From assembly GCA_024742605.1 (NCBI GenBank), contig JANSYC010000029.1:1-49272 (forward strand): 49,272 nt of DNA, written 5' to 3'. Source of the DNA: Alphaproteobacteria bacterium (GTDB taxonomy: Bacteria; Pseudomonadota; Alphaproteobacteria; Thalassobaculales; Thalassobaculaceae). The notes beneath the pieces are model-generated. The model was not told the DNA's origin. It searched no databases and saw only the letters and a program-made list of their open reading frames with translations. Made by a program: the position numbers and the translations under genes. Positions within the stretch are counted from its first letter, which is position 1. Each line of letters opens with the position of its first letter. Of the stretch, positions 8,067-16,327 are shown piece after piece.

Positions 8067-8339
8067 TTGGCCGTTTTCGAGTGTGACAATCGTGAGCACG
8101 TAGCGAGCGGCTATATCGCCTTGGTATCCGCGGTACGTGGTCTGGCCATCGCCGGTGTGATCGTCGGCCCGGTTGTATTGGGCAGCCTGGTGGGCTGGGC
8201 AGTCACGTTTACACTCGGTCAGGACCTCCAACGGGGGGCTGGGCAGTCTGCGGCCCGGATATTGATCACCGAGGACGAGGTGCGCGCGGCCGGCCTGTCG
8301 CCCCGAGCGGCGGCTGGGATTCTGCGGGTATCAAACTGA
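8067..8339 (+). CDS. Small membrane protein, unknown
   Basis: A possible 90-aa protein from TTG 8067, which has a very strong AGAGGGGGAAA ribosome site in front. Residues ~14-50 form one long or two short hydrophobic helices (IALVSAVRGLAIAGVIVGPVVLGSLVGWAV). A polar C-terminal tail follows (ILITEDEVRAAGLSPRAAAGILRVSN). No family recognised. It stands alone between a dyad operator and the hydrolase gene that faces it. The non-ATG start and lack of known relatives keep the confidence moderate. Confidence 0.45.
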   Translation: MAVFECDNREHVASGYIALVSAVRGLAIAGVIVGPVVLGSLVGWAVTFTLGQDLQRGAGQSAARILITEDEVRAAGLSPRAAAGILRVSN

Positions 8340-8375
8340 TCGCACTCTAATTTCCGGCTCGAACTCAACCCCGCT

Positions 8376-9002
8376 CTATGGTGCGAGATGCCGAAGAAAC
8401 CGGGACGCAATCTCAGCCACCTCGTCCAATGCAGCGGCATGGTCTCGACCGGAAGACTTTCGTGGTTTCAGATCGTGGTCCCCGTCTTCGATCCAACGGA
8501 CCTTGGTTCGACCGGACAGTTTATAGCGCGCGACCTCGTCGGGCCGACCGAACGGGTCTCGCGTTCCTTGCAGGACCAAGGCGGGCAGGTCGAGCGCTGC
8601 CAGGTGCTCGGTGCGGGGCTTTTCCGGCTTTCCCGGCGGATGAAACGGATAGCCGAGACACAGCAGCCCGCGCACCGGCATCTCCGCCGCGATCAGCGAC
8701 GCCATCCGGCCGCCCATCGATTTTCCGCCGACCACCACGGCCTCCGGCCCACCCAGGTGTTCGATCACCGCGCGAAAGCACTCCAGCAGGACAGGTTGCC
8801 GATCCGGAGGACGTTTGGTCCCTTCGGCCCGCCTTCGGGCCATATAAGGAAACTCGAACCGGGCGACCCGGTGCCCCCGTTCGGCGAGCCGCCCGGTCAC
8901 GGCATCCATGAACGGGCTGTCCATGGGCGCACCGGCCCCATGGGCCAGAACCAGGGTCGGAGCGTCGCCGACGGGGCCGTCGTAGAGCAGGGTATCGGTC
9001 AC
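8376..9002 (-). CDS. Alpha/beta hydrolase, Tex30/KANSL3-like
   Basis: A 208-aa compact alpha/beta hydrolase. The oxyanion region is LAHGAGAPMDSPFM, the nucleophile lies in the elbow GGKSMGGRMAS, the acid is probably Asp in QGTRDPFG and the catalytic His lies in DGDHDLKPRK. This order and the short size match the small bacterial hydrolases annotated as Tex30/KANSL3-like or dienelactone-hydrolase-like. The natural substrate is unknown. It follows the fumarase gene by 59 bases on the same strand, so it may be a passenger in that transcript. Confidence 0.8.
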   Translation of the reverse strand: MTDTLLYDGPVGDAPTLVLAHGAGAPMDSPFMDAVTGRLAERGHRVARFEFPYMARRRAEGTKRPPDRQPVLLECFRAVIEHLGGPEAVVVGGKSMGGRMASLIAAEMPVRGLLCLGYPFHPPGKPEKPRTEHLAALDLPALVLQGTRDPFGRPDEVARYKLSGRTKVRWIEDGDHDLKPRKSSGRDHAAALDEVAEIASRFLRHLAP

Positions 9003-9061
9003 GGGACCTCGGTCTCGAACGGCCGAGACATCCTCTGGGGAATGGCTCGGCCCGCTCTCGG

Positions 9062-10672
9062 TCAGATGTTCTTGAAGAAGTCGTTGCCTTTATCGTCGAC
9101 CACTATGAAAGCCGGGAACTTCTCGACCTCAATCCGCCAGACCGCTTCCATGCCCAGTTCGGGGAACTCCTGAACCTCGACCTTCTTGATCGAATTCAAC
9201 GCCAGTTTGGCTGCCGCCCCGCCGACCGAGCCGAGATAGAATCCGCCGTGCTTATGACAGGCTTCGCGCACGACCGGCGACCGATTGCCCTTGGCGAGGG
9301 TCACGAAACTGCCGCCATTGGCCATAAACGGTTCCACATAGCTGTCCATGCGGCCCGCCGTCGTCGGCCCGAAGGAGCCGCTGGCATAGCCTTCCGGTGT
9401 CTTGGCCGGACCGGCGTAGTAGATCGGGTGGTTCTTGGCGTAGTCAGGAAGCGGCTTGCCGGCGTCCAGCAGTTCCTTGAGCTTCGCGTGCGCGATGTCG
9501 CGGGCGACGATCATCGGACCGGTCAGCGAGACCCGGGTCTTGATCGGATACTGCGACAGGGTCCTGCGGATCTCCTCCATCGGCTGGTTCAGGTCGATTT
9601 CGACGGCTCCGGACGTCAGGGTGTTTTCGTCGATGTCCGGAAGGTACTTGGCCGGATCGGTCTCCAGTCGCTCCACGAAGACACCGTCCCGGGTGATCTT
9701 GCCGACCGCCTGACGGTCCGCCGAACAGGAGACGCCTATCCCGATCGGGCAACTGGCGCCGTGGCGGGGTAGCCGGATGACGCGCACATCATGACAGAAA
9801 TATTTGCCGCCGAATTGCGCGCCGATCCCCATCTCTCGGGTCATCTGCAGGATCTTCTGCTCCCACTCCAGATCGCGGAACGCGTGACCGCTGTCCGAAC
9901 CCTGGGTCGGCAGCCCGTCGAGATACCGGCAAGAGGCAAGCTTCACCGTCTTCATACAGAATTCGGCCGAGGTGCCGCCGATCACGATCGCGAGATGGTA
10001 CGGCGGACAGGCTGCGGTGCCGAGGGTGCGAATCTTCTCGTCAAGGAACTTTGCCAGCGAGTCTGGATTCAGCACCGCCTTCGTCTGCTGGAACAGGAAG
10101 GATTTGTTGGCGGATCCGCCGCCCTTCTGAACGAACAGGAATTTGTAGGCGTCGCCCTTGTCCGCATAGAGCTCGATCTGGGCAGGCAGATTGGTGCCGG
10201 TGTTCTTCTCCGTGAACATGTCCAGCGGTGCCAGTTGGCTGTAGCGCAGGTTGTGGTTCAGATAGGTGTTGTGGACACCAAGCGCCAAGGCCTCTTCGTC
10301 GTCGAAGCCGGTGAACACACCCTGACCCTTCTTGCCCATGACGATGGCGGTGCCGGTGTCCTGGCACATCGGCAGCACCCCGCCGGCCGCGATAGAAGCG
10401 TTCTTCAGCAGGTCGTAGGCCACGAAGCGATCGTTCTCCGATGCCTCATCATCCTCGAGAATGTTGCGCAGCATCTGGAGGTGGCTTGGCCGCAGCAGAT
10501 GGGAGATGTCGCGAAAGGCGTGCTCGGCCAGCGTGGTGAGCGCTTCCGGCTGGATCGTGAGCACATTCCGGCCACCCAGTTTCTCGACCGCGACATGATC
10601 GGTGGTGACCTGACGGTATTCGGTCTGATCGGGGGCAAGCGGAAACAGCTCGGTGAAATCAAACGCCGCCAT
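9062..10672 (-). CDS. fumA: Class I (iron-sulfur) fumarate hydratase
   Basis: A 536-aa class I fumarase of the single-chain FumA/FumB type, catalysing fumarate to L-malate in the TCA cycle. The N-terminal cluster-binding domain shows [16 protein letters not shown] and a second Cys region in [19 protein letters not shown]. The C-terminal domain shows [13 protein letters not shown] and the [16 protein letters not shown] stretch. Full length for the family with no disruption. ATG 10672 follows a strong AGGGAGGA. The cluster makes the enzyme oxidant-sensitive by family knowledge. sspB lies just upstream on the same strand. Confidence 0.95.
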   Translation of the reverse strand: MAAFDFTELFPLAPDQTEYRQVTTDHVAVEKLGGRNVLTIQPEALTTLAEHAFRDISHLLRPSHLQMLRNILEDDEASENDRFVAYDLLKNASIAAGGVLPMCQDTGTAIVMGKKGQGVFTGFDDEEALALGVHNTYLNHNLRYSQLAPLDMFTEKNTGTNLPAQIELYADKGDAYKFLFVQKGGGSANKSFLFQQTKAVLNPDSLAKFLDEKIRTLGTAACPPYHLAIVIGGTSAEFCMKTVKLASCRYLDGLPTQGSDSGHAFRDLEWEQKILQMTREMGIGAQFGGKYFCHDVRVIRLPRHGASCPIGIGVSCSADRQAVGKITRDGVFVERLETDPAKYLPDIDENTLTSGAVEIDLNQPMEEIRRTLSQYPIKTRVSLTGPMIVARDIAHAKLKELLDAGKPLPDYAKNHPIYYAGPAKTPEGYASGSFGPTTAGRMDSYVEPFMANGGSFVTLAKGNRSPVVREACHKHGGFYLGSVGGAAAKLALNSIKKVEVQEFPELGMEAVWRIEVEKFPAFIVVDDKGNDFFKNI

Positions 10673-10766
10673 GGCGTGTCCTCCCTAGGTGCGCAAGGGG
10701 GCTCAATGACGCGATGACAATCCCATCATCGCCGCAGCCCGATTAGAAACGGCTCTGAAAGAGGTC

Positions 10767-11276
10767 TTACTTTTTCTTCCGGAACTGGTCCAGAGAGACA
10801 ACCTCACCACCGGAGTCGCCTCCGCTGTTCGCGCCATCGCCGGCCGCAGGTGAATCGAGATTCGTCGAGGGGGCCTCGGTGGCCGTCTCCTCGCTGTCCG
10901 CCAAATCGTCACCGTCGGTGGCGTTGTGCTGAAACTGCAGGCCGAACTGGACCGAGGGATCGGCAAAACCGGTCATGCTGGCAAAGGGAACGACGAGACG
11001 TTCGCGGTTGTCGTTAAAGCTCAAGGTGACCTCAAACTGATCCTCGGAAATCTTGAGGTTCCAGAACTGGTACTGCAGGACGATCGTCATCTCGTCCGGA
11101 TACCGTTCCTTGAGGTAAGAGGGCACCTCGACGCCCGGCCATTCGGTGTTGAAGGTGATGTAGAAATGATGGTTGCCCGGCAGACCGCGCTCAGAGGCGC
11201 GGATCAGGGACGCCTTCACGACGCCCCGCAACGCGTCTTCCACCATCAGATCGTATCTAAAGAGGTCGTCCGACAT
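10767..11276 (-). CDS. sspB: SspB-family ClpXP adaptor, alphaproteobacterial type
   Basis: A 169-aa protein starting at ATG 11276 (MSDDLFRYD). The N-terminal ~120 residues form the SspB peptide-binding domain: FRYDLMVEDALRGVV, GNHHFYITFNT and the strand VVPFASMTGFADPSV. An acidic, disordered linker follows, and the C-terminal tail VSLDQFRKKK is the ClpX-docking element. By family it delivers ssrA-tagged proteins to ClpXP. It lies directly downstream of the ssrA (tmRNA) gene on the same strand, so adaptor and tag source are neighbours. A frame opening at 11330 was not used because it is longer than the family needs. Confidence 0.92.
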   Translation of the reverse strand: MSDDLFRYDLMVEDALRGVVKASLIRASERGLPGNHHFYITFNTEWPGVEVPSYLKERYPDEMTIVLQYQFWNLKISEDQFEVTLSFNDNRERLVVPFASMTGFADPSVQFGLQFQHNATDGDDLADSEETATEAPSTNLDSPAAGDGANSGGDSGGEVVSLDQFRKKK

Positions 11277-11429
11277 CTGGTCCCGTTTCTTCTTCGGCTC
11301 GGCACTCGTCAAGTTTTTCTGCAGCAACAATAGGGCGCATGAAGGCGTGTGACCAGAGCCCGTTTCGCGGGACCGCCGGAACGGTGGGTGAAGGTCGGAA
11401 CGGAAATGTTCGGCAATGCAGGGAAAGTG

Positions 11430-11800
11430 CGGGCCTTCTGTTGCTAGGCGGCCCGCGGCCCCACGTTACGGTGCTAACCGAAACGGATTGGTGTGCAAGT
11501 TCCTTACCGCTTAAGCAGCAGCGCGGAGCTCACCAGCATAGTTGTCGTTTGCAACTACTATATGGCCCGATATCGGTGGTACCATGCCGAGCAAAAAGTC
11601 CGCCTTTACCACGCGTGTCGATCCTGTTTCGCCCCCAAACTCCGGATCGGGCATCGGGGGAAACATTCCCCTTCCGCTCGCATCGGTCGATCACTCGACC
11701 CCGGAGGAATTTGGTGGAGGCGCCGGGTACTGCCCCCGGGTCCACTACGCTTATTCCACGGCCCGTTTATCGCCATAGCCGGATATCTCCGGCACCACTA
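11430..11800 (-). ncRNA. ssrA: Circularly permuted two-piece tmRNA (alpha-type)
   Basis: On the minus strand the acceptor piece comes first and ends in CGCCTCCACCA at 11712. Just before it is a T arm with a CCGGG/CCCGG stem (in 11722-11738). A spacer of ~75 bases follows, and then the coding piece begins with GGGGGCG at ~11636. GGGGGCG pairs with CGCCTCC over 7 bp (one G-U), rebuilding the tRNA-like acceptor stem across the two pieces. The coding piece continues with AAACAGGATCGACACG (the usual tmRNA start), a tag frame at 11511-11552, and ends near CCTAGCAACAGAA (~11434-11448). This order (acceptor before coding) is the permutation known in alphaproteobacteria. It rescues stalled ribosomes. 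The outer ends are approximate; a -10-like TATATC lies near 11800. Confidence 0.92.
11511..11552 (-). other. ssrA: tmRNA proteolysis-tag reading frame
   Basis: From the resume codon GCA (11552-11550) the frame reads ANDNYAGELRAAA and stops at TAA. With the alanine carried by the tmRNA itself the full tag is 14 residues, starting AANDN and ending AAA. AANDN plus an aromatic residue resembles the Caulobacter tag, which its SspB reads; the AA end is the ClpX signal by family knowledge. Confidence 0.9.
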
Positions 11801-11833
11801 GATATAGGCGCTTTTGCATTTGGATTAAAGGGG

Positions 11834-11863
11834 GATCGGTCGGGATGTCGCCCGATGCCGATC
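11834..11863 (+). promoter_or_regulatory. Hairpin between divergent ssrA and thyA
   Basis: GATCGG-TCGGG (11834-11844) pairs with CCCGA-(TG bulge)-CCGATC (11851-11863) around a 6-base loop. It lies in the ~140-base gap between the ssrA promoter side and thyA. It could be part of the thyA leader or a boundary between divergent promoters; neither is shown. Confidence 0.4.
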
Positions 11864-11939
11864 TCTTTCCGTGATATCCGGAGAGCGACTCGTTAAGCTG
11901 TTCCTCGTCTGAAACTCGCCACCCCGGAGACCATCTGGA

Positions 11940-12734
11940 ATGCGACAATATCACGACCTGCTGCACCGTATTCTCGAGGACGGCGCTCTCAAGGGGGACC
12001 GCACCGGAACCGGAACCCGCAGTGTTTTCGGTCATATGCTGCGCTTCGACCTGTCGGAGGGGTTCCCGATGGTCACGACCAAGAAGCTACATCTGAAGTC
12101 GATCGTGCATGAGCTGCTTTGGTTTCTGGCGGGCGACACCAATGTCCGTTATCTGCAGGAAAACGGTGTCCGGATCTGGAACGAGTGGGCCGACGAAACC
12201 GGCGCTCTCGGACCGGTCTACGGGAAGCAGTGGCGCAGTTGGGCCAAACCGGACGGAGGGACGGTCGATCAGATCTCCTGGGTCATCGACGAGATCAAGC
12301 GCAACCCGAATTCCCGCCGCCTGATCGTCAGCGCCTGGAACGTGGGGGAACTGGACGACATGGCCCTCATGCCCTGCCATTGTCTGTTCCAGTTCTACGT
12401 GGCGGACAGCAAGCTGTCCTGTCAGCTCTACCAGCGTTCGGCCGACGTTTTTCTTGGGGTGCCGTTCAATATCGCCAGCTATGCGCTGTTGACCCACATG
12501 ATCGCGCAGGTCACGGGGCTGGAGCCGGGCGAGTTCGTGCACAGTTTCGGCGACACTCACCTCTATCTCAACCACCTGGAACAGGCCCGTGAGCAGTTGA
12601 CACGCGAACCGCTGCCCTTGCCGCGGCTTTGGCTGAACCCGGAGGTGACCAATATCTTCGATTTCAAGTTCGAGGACGTTCGGGTGGACGGGTACGAGGC
12701 CCATCCGCATATTGCGGCACCGGTCGCGATTTAG
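11940..12734 (+). CDS. thyA: Thymidylate synthase
   Basis: A 264-aa classical ThyA, the usual length for the E. coli-type enzyme. It methylates dUMP to dTMP with methylene-tetrahydrofolate, giving dihydrofolate. Visible signatures are [12 protein letters not shown] at the start, WFLAGDTN, the nucleophile Cys146 in [29 protein letters not shown] and the [11 protein letters not shown] loop. ATG 11940 follows CCGGAGACC. Its product dihydrofolate is recycled by FolA, encoded 1.7 kb further on the same strand. Its stop is two bases from the stop of the opposing TPR gene. Confidence 0.97.
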   Translation: MRQYHDLLHRILEDGALKGDRTGTGTRSVFGHMLRFDLSEGFPMVTTKKLHLKSIVHELLWFLAGDTNVRYLQENGVRIWNEWADETGALGPVYGKQWRSWAKPDGGTVDQISWVIDEIKRNPNSRRLIVSAWNVGELDDMALMPCHCLFQFYVADSKLSCQLYQRSADVFLGVPFNIASYALLTHMIAQVTGLEPGEFVHSFGDTHLYLNHLEQAREQLTREPLPLPRLWLNPEVTNIFDFKFEDVRVDGYEAHPHIAAPVAI

Positions 12735-12736
12735 GC

Positions 12737-14302
12737 TCACATTTGGGTCAGCAGCCGGGGCATCATGCGCGCGGCCTGTTCTGTTACAGTCTGCCAGGCA
12801 TCGCCGTCTGTTGTCCCCGGTCCGGCTCCGAACTCGACCCGCCGGCACAATCCAAGATAGCCGTCCCGCTCATCCCCTGCGGCGTCCGTGAACCGGGGCA
12901 ACCAGCTCCGTTCGGGGAACATTTCCAGCGTCGGCGTGCCGATCGCGGCCGCCATTGCCGTCACCGAACTGGATACGCCGACCACCAGATCGCAGGCCGA
13001 CGCGAGTGCGGCCGCGCCGTCCAGATCCTTGCGCTTGTCGATATCCGGCGTGTCGATGATTGAGACCCCAAAAGACTCCCGGAAGCGCATGATGTCTTCG
13101 GTGGCGTCGATGTACTGAAGATTGACGAACCGGACACCTGGAACCGTCAGGATCGGTCGCAGGTGCTCGAGCGCCGGGTAAAACCTGGCGCGTTCCGGCC
13201 GGGTGACGGCGCTGCCCCAGACCAGGCCGACCAGAGGGCCGTCCGTCTGAGGCCAGAGAGTCCGGATGCACATGTCAACCTGCCGGGCGTCGGGAACCAG
13301 AAACCCGCCTGCGGCGACAGGACCGTCCCGCAGAAGTCCCAGCATCAGCGGCAGGCTGCCCGCCTCGATATAGGCTGCGGGCTGGTCCGGTAGATCGTGG
13401 TAGTCGAAGATGACGCTTGCACCGATGCGCCGGCCCGAATGCGGGCGCACCTGAATGTCAGGGAACGAACGTTGGAATAGTTTCACCAGGCGCGGCTCGC
13501 ATTCGACGATCACGTCACAACCGCGCTTCAGGAGGTTGGGCAGGGCCGAGGCAAACCGCACTTCGTCGCCCAATCCTTGCTCGGCCAGCACCATCAGCGG
13601 GCCTGGCATTGCGCCGCCGTCCCACCGGGGCGCGGACAGTCCGCGCCGCTCGGGAGCGTGAACCGCACCGGGCCTTAGCCGGGCTTCATATTCCGCGAGT
13701 CCGGCCTCAATCCGCCCGCTTGTCATGAGTGCCATCGCATGGTGGAGCACGACCTGATCGTCCGCCGGGGCGGTCGTCCGCGCCCGTTCGGCCCAGACCA
13801 GGGAATGGTCGTCGTTCCCCATGCGGGCGAGCGCTTCGGCCAAATTCGCAGAGCCGCGGGCCACGTGCGGATGCAGGCACAGCATCCGTCGATAGTGCAG
13901 GAATGCCTCGTCGTAGAGCGCCAGCCGAGCGAAGGCGTCGGCCACGCTCTGAGCGATCTCGGGGAGCAGAATCCCCACCTTGGCGATATCTCGTGCCAAG
14001 TTTGCCGCAAGATTGGGCCGATTCAGGGTGATCAGGGCGTGTACCAGATTGCTGCCCGCCTCGACGGAGCCCGGCCGAATCCGGATCACGTTCTTGTAGG
14101 CGAACGCCGCGTCGCCGGTCTGGCCCAGATCCCGGGCAAGGTTGCCGATCGCGAACCACAGGCTTGGGTCGTCCGGATAATCTTCGACAAGGGGGCGCAG
14201 GGTTTCGAGGGCCCGAGAGAGGTGCCCCGACTGGCGCTGCCTGTCGGCCTTTTCCAGTGCGCTCAGGACGTCCGGCGGGGAGGGGGGCGACGTTGGAGGC
14301 AT
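12737..14302 (-). CDS. TPR-repeat protein with GT-B glycosyltransferase-like C-terminus
   Basis: A 521-aa protein. Residues ~8-215 are tetratricopeptide repeats (for example SLWFAIGNLARDLGQTGDAAFAYKNVI and a later ARGSANLAEALARMGNDDHS). From ~240 a GT-B/GT9-like domain begins (PLMVLAEQGLGDEVRFASALP) and ends with the nucleotide-sugar pocket-like GVSSSVTAMAAAIGTPTLEMFP. This TPR plus GT layout occurs in proteins that modify surface or flagellar components; the substrate cannot be inferred here. It is transcribed against thyA and folA and sits between them. Its start overlaps nothing. Confidence 0.8.
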   Translation of the reverse strand: MPPTSPPSPPDVLSALEKADRQRQSGHLSRALETLRPLVEDYPDDPSLWFAIGNLARDLGQTGDAAFAYKNVIRIRPGSVEAGSNLVHALITLNRPNLAANLARDIAKVGILLPEIAQSVADAFARLALYDEAFLHYRRMLCLHPHVARGSANLAEALARMGNDDHSLVWAERARTTAPADDQVVLHHAMALMTSGRIEAGLAEYEARLRPGAVHAPERRGLSAPRWDGGAMPGPLMVLAEQGLGDEVRFASALPNLLKRGCDVIVECEPRLVKLFQRSFPDIQVRPHSGRRIGASVIFDYHDLPDQPAAYIEAGSLPLMLGLLRDGPVAAGGFLVPDARQVDMCIRTLWPQTDGPLVGLVWGSAVTRPERARFYPALEHLRPILTVPGVRFVNLQYIDATEDIMRFRESFGVSIIDTPDIDKRKDLDGAAALASACDLVVGVSSSVTAMAAAIGTPTLEMFPERSWLPRFTDAAGDERDGYLGLCRRVEFGAGPGTTDGDAWQTVTEQAARMMPRLLTQM

Positions 14303-14425
14303 CGGCTCCGTTTCGGGCTAATTCGGTTCGGTCACGGGATGGTTGGCCGAACGGTCGGGACGGAGTATCCCTGATTCTTGAAAAATGTTCAGCCGTTCCG
14401 CCGTCGGGCGAGGGGAGACCAAACC

Positions 14426-14938
14426 GTGACGCCTCCGAATCCGCCGATTGTTCTGGTCGCCGCCTTGGCCCGCAACCGGGTGATCGGTGCCAATGGAGAC
14501 ATGCCGTGGCATCTCCCCGCCGACCTCAAGCGGTTCAAGGCCATCACCTTGGGCAAGCCGATGGTGATGGGGCGGAAGACCTTCGAGGCAATCGGCCGAC
14601 CCTTGCCCGGTCGCCGCACCATCGTGGTGACCAGGGACCCGAACTGGCGGGCCGACGGTGTGGAGGTCGCTTCTGATTTGGGCACCGCAATCACGCTTGC
14701 CGCCGAAACCGCACCCGAGGAGATCATTGTGGCGGGTGGCGGGCAGATTTACGATCAGGCGATCGGGCTGGCCGCCCAATTGCGGCTGACCTGGATCGAT
14801 CTCGACCCGACCGGCGATGCTGTGTTTCCCAAGGTCGACCCGGCTGTATGGCAAGAGATTGCCCGAACGGAGTTTCAGGTTGACGGCGACCGTCCGGCCC
14901 ACGCCTTCGTCGACTACGTCCGTCGGTCGCACCGCTGA
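14426..14938 (+). CDS. folA: Dihydrofolate reductase
   Basis: A 170-aa chromosomal DHFR, NADPH-dependent reduction of dihydrofolate to tetrahydrofolate. Signatures: VIGANGDMPWHLPADLKRFK, the GRKTFEAIGRPLPGR loop, and VAGGGQIYDQAI. The start is GTG 14426 with AGGGGAGA upstream; an earlier ATG at 14378 has no ribosome site and would add a non-family 16-residue extension. It is functionally tied to thyA, although a minus-strand gene separates them. Its stop is 3 bases from the stop of apbC. Confidence 0.94.
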   Translation: MTPPNPPIVLVAALARNRVIGANGDMPWHLPADLKRFKAITLGKPMVMGRKTFEAIGRPLPGRRTIVVTRDPNWRADGVEVASDLGTAITLAAETAPEEIIVAGGGQIYDQAIGLAAQLRLTWIDLDPTGDAVFPKVDPAVWQEIARTEFQVDGDRPAHAFVDYVRRSHR

Positions 14939-14941
14939 CGG

Positions 14942-16072
14942 TCACTCGAACACGATGCTCGGTGCGGACCGGGTCGGAGCGCCTAACTCGCGGGCGACCG
15001 ATTGCCACACGCGCTCCGCGATCGCCTTGAAGACGATTGCGTGCGGGCTGTCTGGTTGGCTCGCGACGATCGGTGTGCCGGCGTCTGAGGTTTCACGGAT
15101 CGCCAGATGCAGGGGCACTTCACCCAGGAAGGGCACACCGAGCCGCTCCGCCTCCTGTCGCGCGCCGCCATGGCCGAAAACCTCGTGCCGTTCTCCGCAG
15201 CTGGGGCACAGGAAATAGCTCATGTTCTCGACGATTCCCAAGACCGGGACATCAACCCGGCGGAACATGTTGAGACCTTTGCGGGCATCAAGGAGCGCGA
15301 TGTCCTGTGGAGTGGAGACGATCACCGCGCCGCTCAGGGGCACGCGCTGGGCCATGGTCAGCTGGGCATCGCCGGTGCCCGGCGGCATATCGACCACCAG
15401 CACGTCCAAGGTGCCCCATTTCACCTGGCGGAGCATCTGCTCAAGTGCGCTCATAACCATTGGTCCGCGCCAGATGGTCGGCGTATCCTCGGCCACGAGA
15501 AAGCCGATCGACATGCATTTGATGCCGTGGTTTTCCATTGGGATGAGGATCTTCCCGTCTTCCGATGTCGGTTTTCCCGAGATCGCCATCATGCGCGGCA
15601 AGGACGGTCCGTAGACGTCTGCGTCCATCAGTCCCACCGCGAGCCCTTGAGCCTTCAGCGCCAGCGCCAGATTGACGGCGACCGTTGATTTGCCGACCCC
15701 GCCCTTGCCGGAGGCGACGGCGATGATCGATTTAATGCCCGGAATTTCCGGACGGCTCGGCATCGGGCCTTGATCCTTCGGTTTGACGGCGCTGGGCGTT
15801 GACGCAGAACCGGGGGCGCCCTGTTTGTGCGCTGTGAGGACCGCTGTGACTGAGGTGACGCCGTCCAAGTCCAGCACCGCCTGTTCGCAGGCCTTGCGCA
15901 GCGGTTCCAGCCGAGGACCGCGTTCTGGGGCGACTTCCAGGCTGAAAGCGATATTGCCATCTTTGACGATCAGCCCCGAGACCATTTTTAGCGACACCAC
16001 GTCGCCGCCCTGTTCGGTGTCTTGAACCTGACGGAGTGCATCGAGAATTGTCTCTTCGGAAACCCTTGCCAT
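14942..16072 (-). CDS. apbC: Mrp/ApbC-type iron-sulfur cluster carrier P-loop ATPase
   Basis: A 376-aa Mrp/NBP35 family protein. The N-terminus is a MIP18-like (DUF59) domain (EETILDALRQVQDTEQGGDVVSLKMVSG). Next come a linker and the deviant Walker A GKGGVGKSTVAVNLA, then LMDADVYGPSLP and DMPPGTGDAQL, and the C-terminal CPSCGERHEVFG with the CxxC pair that binds a bridging cluster in the dimer. It transfers Fe-S clusters to apo-proteins. The true start is ATG 16072 with AAGGA upstream; the frame opens much earlier, but that part overlaps the hflK start. Divergent from hflK. Confidence 0.95.
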   Translation of the reverse strand: MARVSEETILDALRQVQDTEQGGDVVSLKMVSGLIVKDGNIAFSLEVAPERGPRLEPLRKACEQAVLDLDGVTSVTAVLTAHKQGAPGSASTPSAVKPKDQGPMPSRPEIPGIKSIIAVASGKGGVGKSTVAVNLALALKAQGLAVGLMDADVYGPSLPRMMAISGKPTSEDGKILIPMENHGIKCMSIGFLVAEDTPTIWRGPMVMSALEQMLRQVKWGTLDVLVVDMPPGTGDAQLTMAQRVPLSGAVIVSTPQDIALLDARKGLNMFRRVDVPVLGIVENMSYFLCPSCGERHEVFGHGGARQEAERLGVPFLGEVPLHLAIRETSDAGTPIVASQPDSPHAIVFKAIAERVWQSVARELGAPTRSAPSIVFE

Positions 16073-16118
16073 GCTTGAAATTCCTTCAAACTCGCCAATA
16101 TGCCCGCAGGAGCATTTT

Positions 16119-16214
16119 CGGACGGTGTCTATACGTCCGACATAAGATGGCGGGAAGACGTTTGCAACGCGGGCGGACGTAACACGGATTTGGTCAGGCC
16201 TTACTTTGCAACGC
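16119..16214. promoter_or_regulatory. Repeat elements in the apbC-hflK divergent spacer
   Basis: The 255-base gap holds an inverted pair CGGACG (16119) / CGTCCG (16134), another ACGTCCG (16133) / CGGACGT (16174), and an exact 10-base direct repeat TTTGCAACGC at 16161-16170 and 16205-16214 (44 bases apart, about four helical turns). This is a plausible regulator-binding cluster for the two divergent genes, but no promoter hexamers were convincingly assigned. Confidence 0.35.
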
Positions 16215-16327
16215 TTGAGACGCCGTGGTACTCCGCAGGACGGAAGTTTTTGAGTTGGGCTCCCGGGATTTGAGCTTCGGAGACCGGCCTCAAGTGACCG
16301 AAAAAACAGGACGAGGAATACAAAAAT

